This document shows positions 61,498 to 64,000 of a stretch of 64,000 bases of DNA, in pieces. The translations under genes were made by a program, and so were the position numbers. The number at the start of each line of letters is the position of its first letter. Position 1 is the stretch's first letter. The notes beneath the pieces are model-generated. The model saw nothing but the letters and a program-made list of their open reading frames with translations, was not told the DNA's origin and did no database searches. This DNA comes from Manduca sexta. Taxonomy: Eukaryota; Arthropoda; Insecta; Lepidoptera; Sphingidae. Location: assembly GCF_014839805.1 (NCBI RefSeq), contig NC_051118.1, positions 372,001 through 436,000 on the forward strand. Reading direction: 5' to 3'.

Positions 61498-62873
61498 AAC
61501 CTTAGACGACGATCAAAAATTAAAACAGTAAGCAAATTGAAACTTTGTACCAATTGTTTATTTAGCCACGACGGAAATAAATGTACATCGACCCGAACAT
61601 GTCGAAAGTGCTTAGCAGCACATAATACAATTCTTCATGACGCATTTACGAAATCTACGAATTTAACAACTCAACAAAACATCAATAGCCGTAATCAAAC
61701 CACTCAGCATCAAGAAAAGCGCCATGAATCTGTCGCTAGTTCATCACACGTTTCGCAAGGAGACAATTCGGAGATATTACTTGCTACAGCTTTGGTAAAG
61801 GTTAAAGCCTCAGATGGCTCATACTTTAACTTGCGAGCCTTGGTGGACCAAGGTTCACAAATTTCGCTAATTACAGAAAGGGCAACCCAAATGTTAAACT
61901 TAAAGAGACAAAGATGTAAGGGTGTCATTTTCGGCGTAGGTCTTAAGGAGAATAACTGTAAAGGGGTAATTACGATAGAATGTGGTTCTATGTACAATAA
62001 CTTTAGATTTGAGTCAGAAGTTTTCATCATGAAAGATCTCATCAAGTGCCTTCCTAATAAAACTTTCCCAAAACCTGCATGGTCGTTTATGAACACTGTA
62101 CAGTTAGCTGATCCAGAGTTTTACATCAGCAGCCCCGTGGACTTGCTACTAGGAGCTGATGTCTATGCAAACATTGTTTTGAGTGGATTAATTAAGGCGG
62201 AGAACGCTTATGAACCCTTGGTTCAACAAACACAGTTGGGATGGTTGTTATGTGGTAACGTGAAAACATACCATTGCAACGTCATTCTAAATAACATCGA
62301 AGATATCCAAAAATTTTGGCAAGTTGAAGATATTAGTGACTCGATCAATCTCTCAGTAGAAGACCAGGAATGTACTCAACTGTATGAAGAAACAACAAAA
62401 CGTTTAAAATGCGGTCGCTACGAGGTCCGGATACCGCTAAAAGATAATTTAAAGCACAAGTTGGGGTTATCAAAATCAACAGCTATTGCGCAGTTTAAAA
62501 ATTTAGAACGTCGATTTAAACAACAAGAAATACTAGCTCAAAAATACAAAAACTTTATGAATGAATATTTAGAATTGGGACATATGGAACCTGAAGAAAC
62601 TAACAGTAAAACATCTATTGAATGCTACCTACCGCATCACGGCGTGCAGCGAGAGGATTCATCAACTACCAAATATAGAGTTGTTTTTAATGCATCCGCC
62701 AAAACGTCAACAAAACTTAGTCTTAACGATATAATGTACAAAGGACCCAATTTACAAAAGGATTTACAAAGTTTGTTATTGCAATGGCGACAGTATCCCT
62801 ATGCATATACGGCGGACATCGAAAAAATGTACCGGCAAATTCTCGTTAACAGTACGGATCAACAACTTCAAAA
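61498..62873 (+). CDS. BEL/Pao Pol: zinc motifs, aspartic protease, RT N-terminal part
   Basis: From about 61522 the frame carries two Cys/His clusters (CTNCLFSHDGNKC; CRKCLAAHNTILH). The aspartic protease follows, with catalytic motif ALVDQGSQ at 61837-61860 and the later LLLGADVY. The first RT blocks (YRVVFNAS near 62671, ADIEKMYRQI near 62812) come last. It meets the preceding gag frame through a short stretch bounded by a T run at 61494-61497 and A runs at 61515-61525, and ends at a stop caused by the A run 62870-62874. The protease cleaves the polyprotein; RT copies the RNA. Confidence 0.88.
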
Positions 62874-64000
62874 ATAGTATGGAGACAAGCACCGGAGGAA
62901 CCGATTAAGACATTCCAGCTTACTACTGTAACATATGGTACAAAGGCAGCTCCATTTTTAGCAATCATGACGTTAAAACGATTGGCGTCAGACGAACGTG
63001 AAAAATACCCAGAAGCGGCAGAAGTTTTAGAAAATTCCTTCTTTATGGATGACCTTCTACATGGCTCCTATAACATTAAACAAGGAAAGAATCTTATAAG
63101 CCAATTAACGCAGTTATTAAAATCAGGCGGACTTAATCTGAGGAAGTGGACGTCAAATAATCAAGAATTACTCGAAAATATAACTTTACGTACAGACGAC
63201 ACTACATATAATTTTAAAGATGAAGACACATCAAAAACATTAAGATTAAGCTGGAAACCAAAGGAAGATCTTTTTACATTTAGCTGCAAATTTACGAAAA
63301 TCACATCAAAATTAACAAAACGCAAGTTATTATCGGAAATATCTAAATTATTTGACCCTTTAGGTTGGTTGACACCTTTATCTACGAAAATAAAATTACT
63401 GTTTCAAAAACTATGGAAAAATGATCTAAAATGGGACGATGTAATGTCTGACGAAATTTATAATGAATGGTCTAAGTTAATCACTGATAGCGAAAACATT
63501 AAAGGTTGTGTGATCCCCAGATGGATTTTAACCCAAGAGAAGGAGGTTATTGAATTTCACGGCTTTTGTGATGCATCCATTGAAGCATACGCGTGCGTGG
63601 TATACGCGCGGAACAAAGCGACAAATAAAACTATAATAGTCGCCGCTAAATCGAAACTTGTACCACACAAAAAGGCGATCACATTACCGAGAATTGAGCT
63701 TTGCGGTGCATATTTATTGGCCAAACTAATGGCAAAAATTAGAATAAGCATAAATTGTGACCACGAAATCTATGGATGGTGTGACTCCATGGTCGTGTTG
63801 GGTTGGCTGCAAGGTGACTCGACACGCTGGAAGCCATTTGTGGCGAATAGAGTTACCACAATAAGGAAGACGATGCCAGGTTATGTATGGCGCTATGTAA
63901 AGTCAACAGAAAATCCAGCGGATTGCGCAAGCAGAGGGATAACTGCGACCCAGCTGGTCGAAAACCATTTGTGGTGGCAAGGACCAGAATGGCTGCCAAC
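62874..64000 (+). CDS. BEL/Pao Pol: RT catalytic part and RNase H (open to window end)
   Basis: Uninterrupted frame to the window edge. The RT active-site box is FMDD at 63042-63053, where YVDD is more usual; both Asp are present. RNase H follows with FHGFCDAS (near 63556-63579), LPRIELCGAY and YGWCDSMVVLGWL, supplying the expected acidic residues, then the ENPADCASRG block. No stop or frame break in 1.1 kb indicates little decay. Integrase would follow. Confidence 0.9.
   Translation, partial: MVWRQAPEEPIKTFQLTTVTYGTKAAPFLAIMTLKRLASDEREKYPEAAEVLENSFFMDDLLHGSYNIKQGKNLISQLTQLLKSGGLNLRKWTSNNQELLENITLRTDDTTYNFKDEDTSKTLRLSWKPKEDLFTFSCKFTKITSKLTKRKLLSEISKLFDPLGWLTPLSTKIKLLFQKLWKNDLKWDDVMSDEIYNEWSKLITDSENIKGCVIPRWILTQEKEVIEFHGFCDASIEAYACVVYARNKATNKTIIVAAKSKLVPHKKAITLPRIELCGAYLLAKLMAKIRISINCDHEIYGWCDSMVVLGWLQGDSTRWKPFVANRVTTIRKTMPGYVWRYVKSTENPADCASRGITATQLVENHLWWQGPEWLP

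Larger units (their letters stand above)
59497..64000 (+). mobile_element. BEL/Pao LTR retrotransposon, 5' part (runs off the window)
   Basis: Order: 5' LTR, primer-binding site, leader, gag with DUF1759-like region and zinc knuckle, aspartic protease (DUF1758-like), reverse transcriptase, RNase H. Gag and pol would form one long frame, as usual in this family, but single-base length changes in homopolymers interrupt it. Integrase and the 3' LTR lie beyond position 64000. Inserted in an S1 SINE within a host intron, on the same strand as the host exon. Confidence 0.93.

Noticed and set aside
61710..62096. 128-aa minus-strand frame within pol
   Set aside because: Antisense shadow of the protease region of the BEL/Pao element.

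Overview
The window is AT-rich, repeat-dense nuclear DNA from an insect, most probably a moth or butterfly. The evidence is spliced genes with GT/AG introns, Helitrons ending in a GC-rich hairpin plus CTAG, several tRNA-headed SINEs, TA-flanked MITEs, PIF/Harbinger and BEL/Pao elements. No bacterial-type operon, rRNA, functional tRNA gene or CRISPR array is visible. One 500-N assembly gap lies at 49891-50390. Most of the sequence is transposable elements, often nested two or three deep. Most short open frames are chance frames through repeats.

Host genes. The most interesting part is 13.5-27.4 kb, where three very small related genes lie in tandem on the + strand. Each encodes a zinc-ribbon-like protein with paired CxxC motifs resembling the 3CxxC zinc finger of ZAR1/RTP-type proteins. 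Gene A (13505-14638) has a two-codon first exon and a second exon with two CxxC pairs, then stops. Gene B (18793-19529) has the exons for all three pairs, but a one-base shift in an A run breaks it and its equivalent of the first exon has no ATG. Gene C (24672-27419) is intact: three exons, 93 residues, all introns phase 0. Near the right end, 59110-59240 is a well-formed first coding exon of a secreted or membrane protein. A possible promoter and untranslated exon at 35940-36170 cannot be assigned to a gene.

Mobile DNA by region. 0-2.4 kb: a 1.63-kb foldback element with about 627-bp near-identical inverted arms, then a 310-bp LTR-like repeat. 2.8-6.2 kb: retroelement fragments and SINEs. 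6.5-7.8 kb and 28.8-29.9 kb: two non-autonomous Helitrons, each with six ~122-bp internal monomers. 11-17.5 kb: MITEs and SINEs around gene A. 20-21 kb: two MITE families. 30-41 kb: SINEs, MITE copies with nested SINEs, and Helitron pieces. 41.9-44.1 kb: an LTR-like repeat split by a PIF/Harbinger element with TAA target duplications and transposase remnants, itself carrying a Helitron fragment. 44-59 kb: mixed SINE, MITE and LINE debris.

59497-64000 is the 5' part of a BEL/Pao LTR retrotransposon: LTR, primer-binding site, gag, protease, reverse transcriptase and RNase H. It inserted into a SINE in the intron of the secreted-protein gene and runs off the window. Its reading frame is broken only by single-base length changes in homopolymers. 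The frame break in gene B is of the same kind, so consensus errors in the assembly are a serious alternative to real decay.
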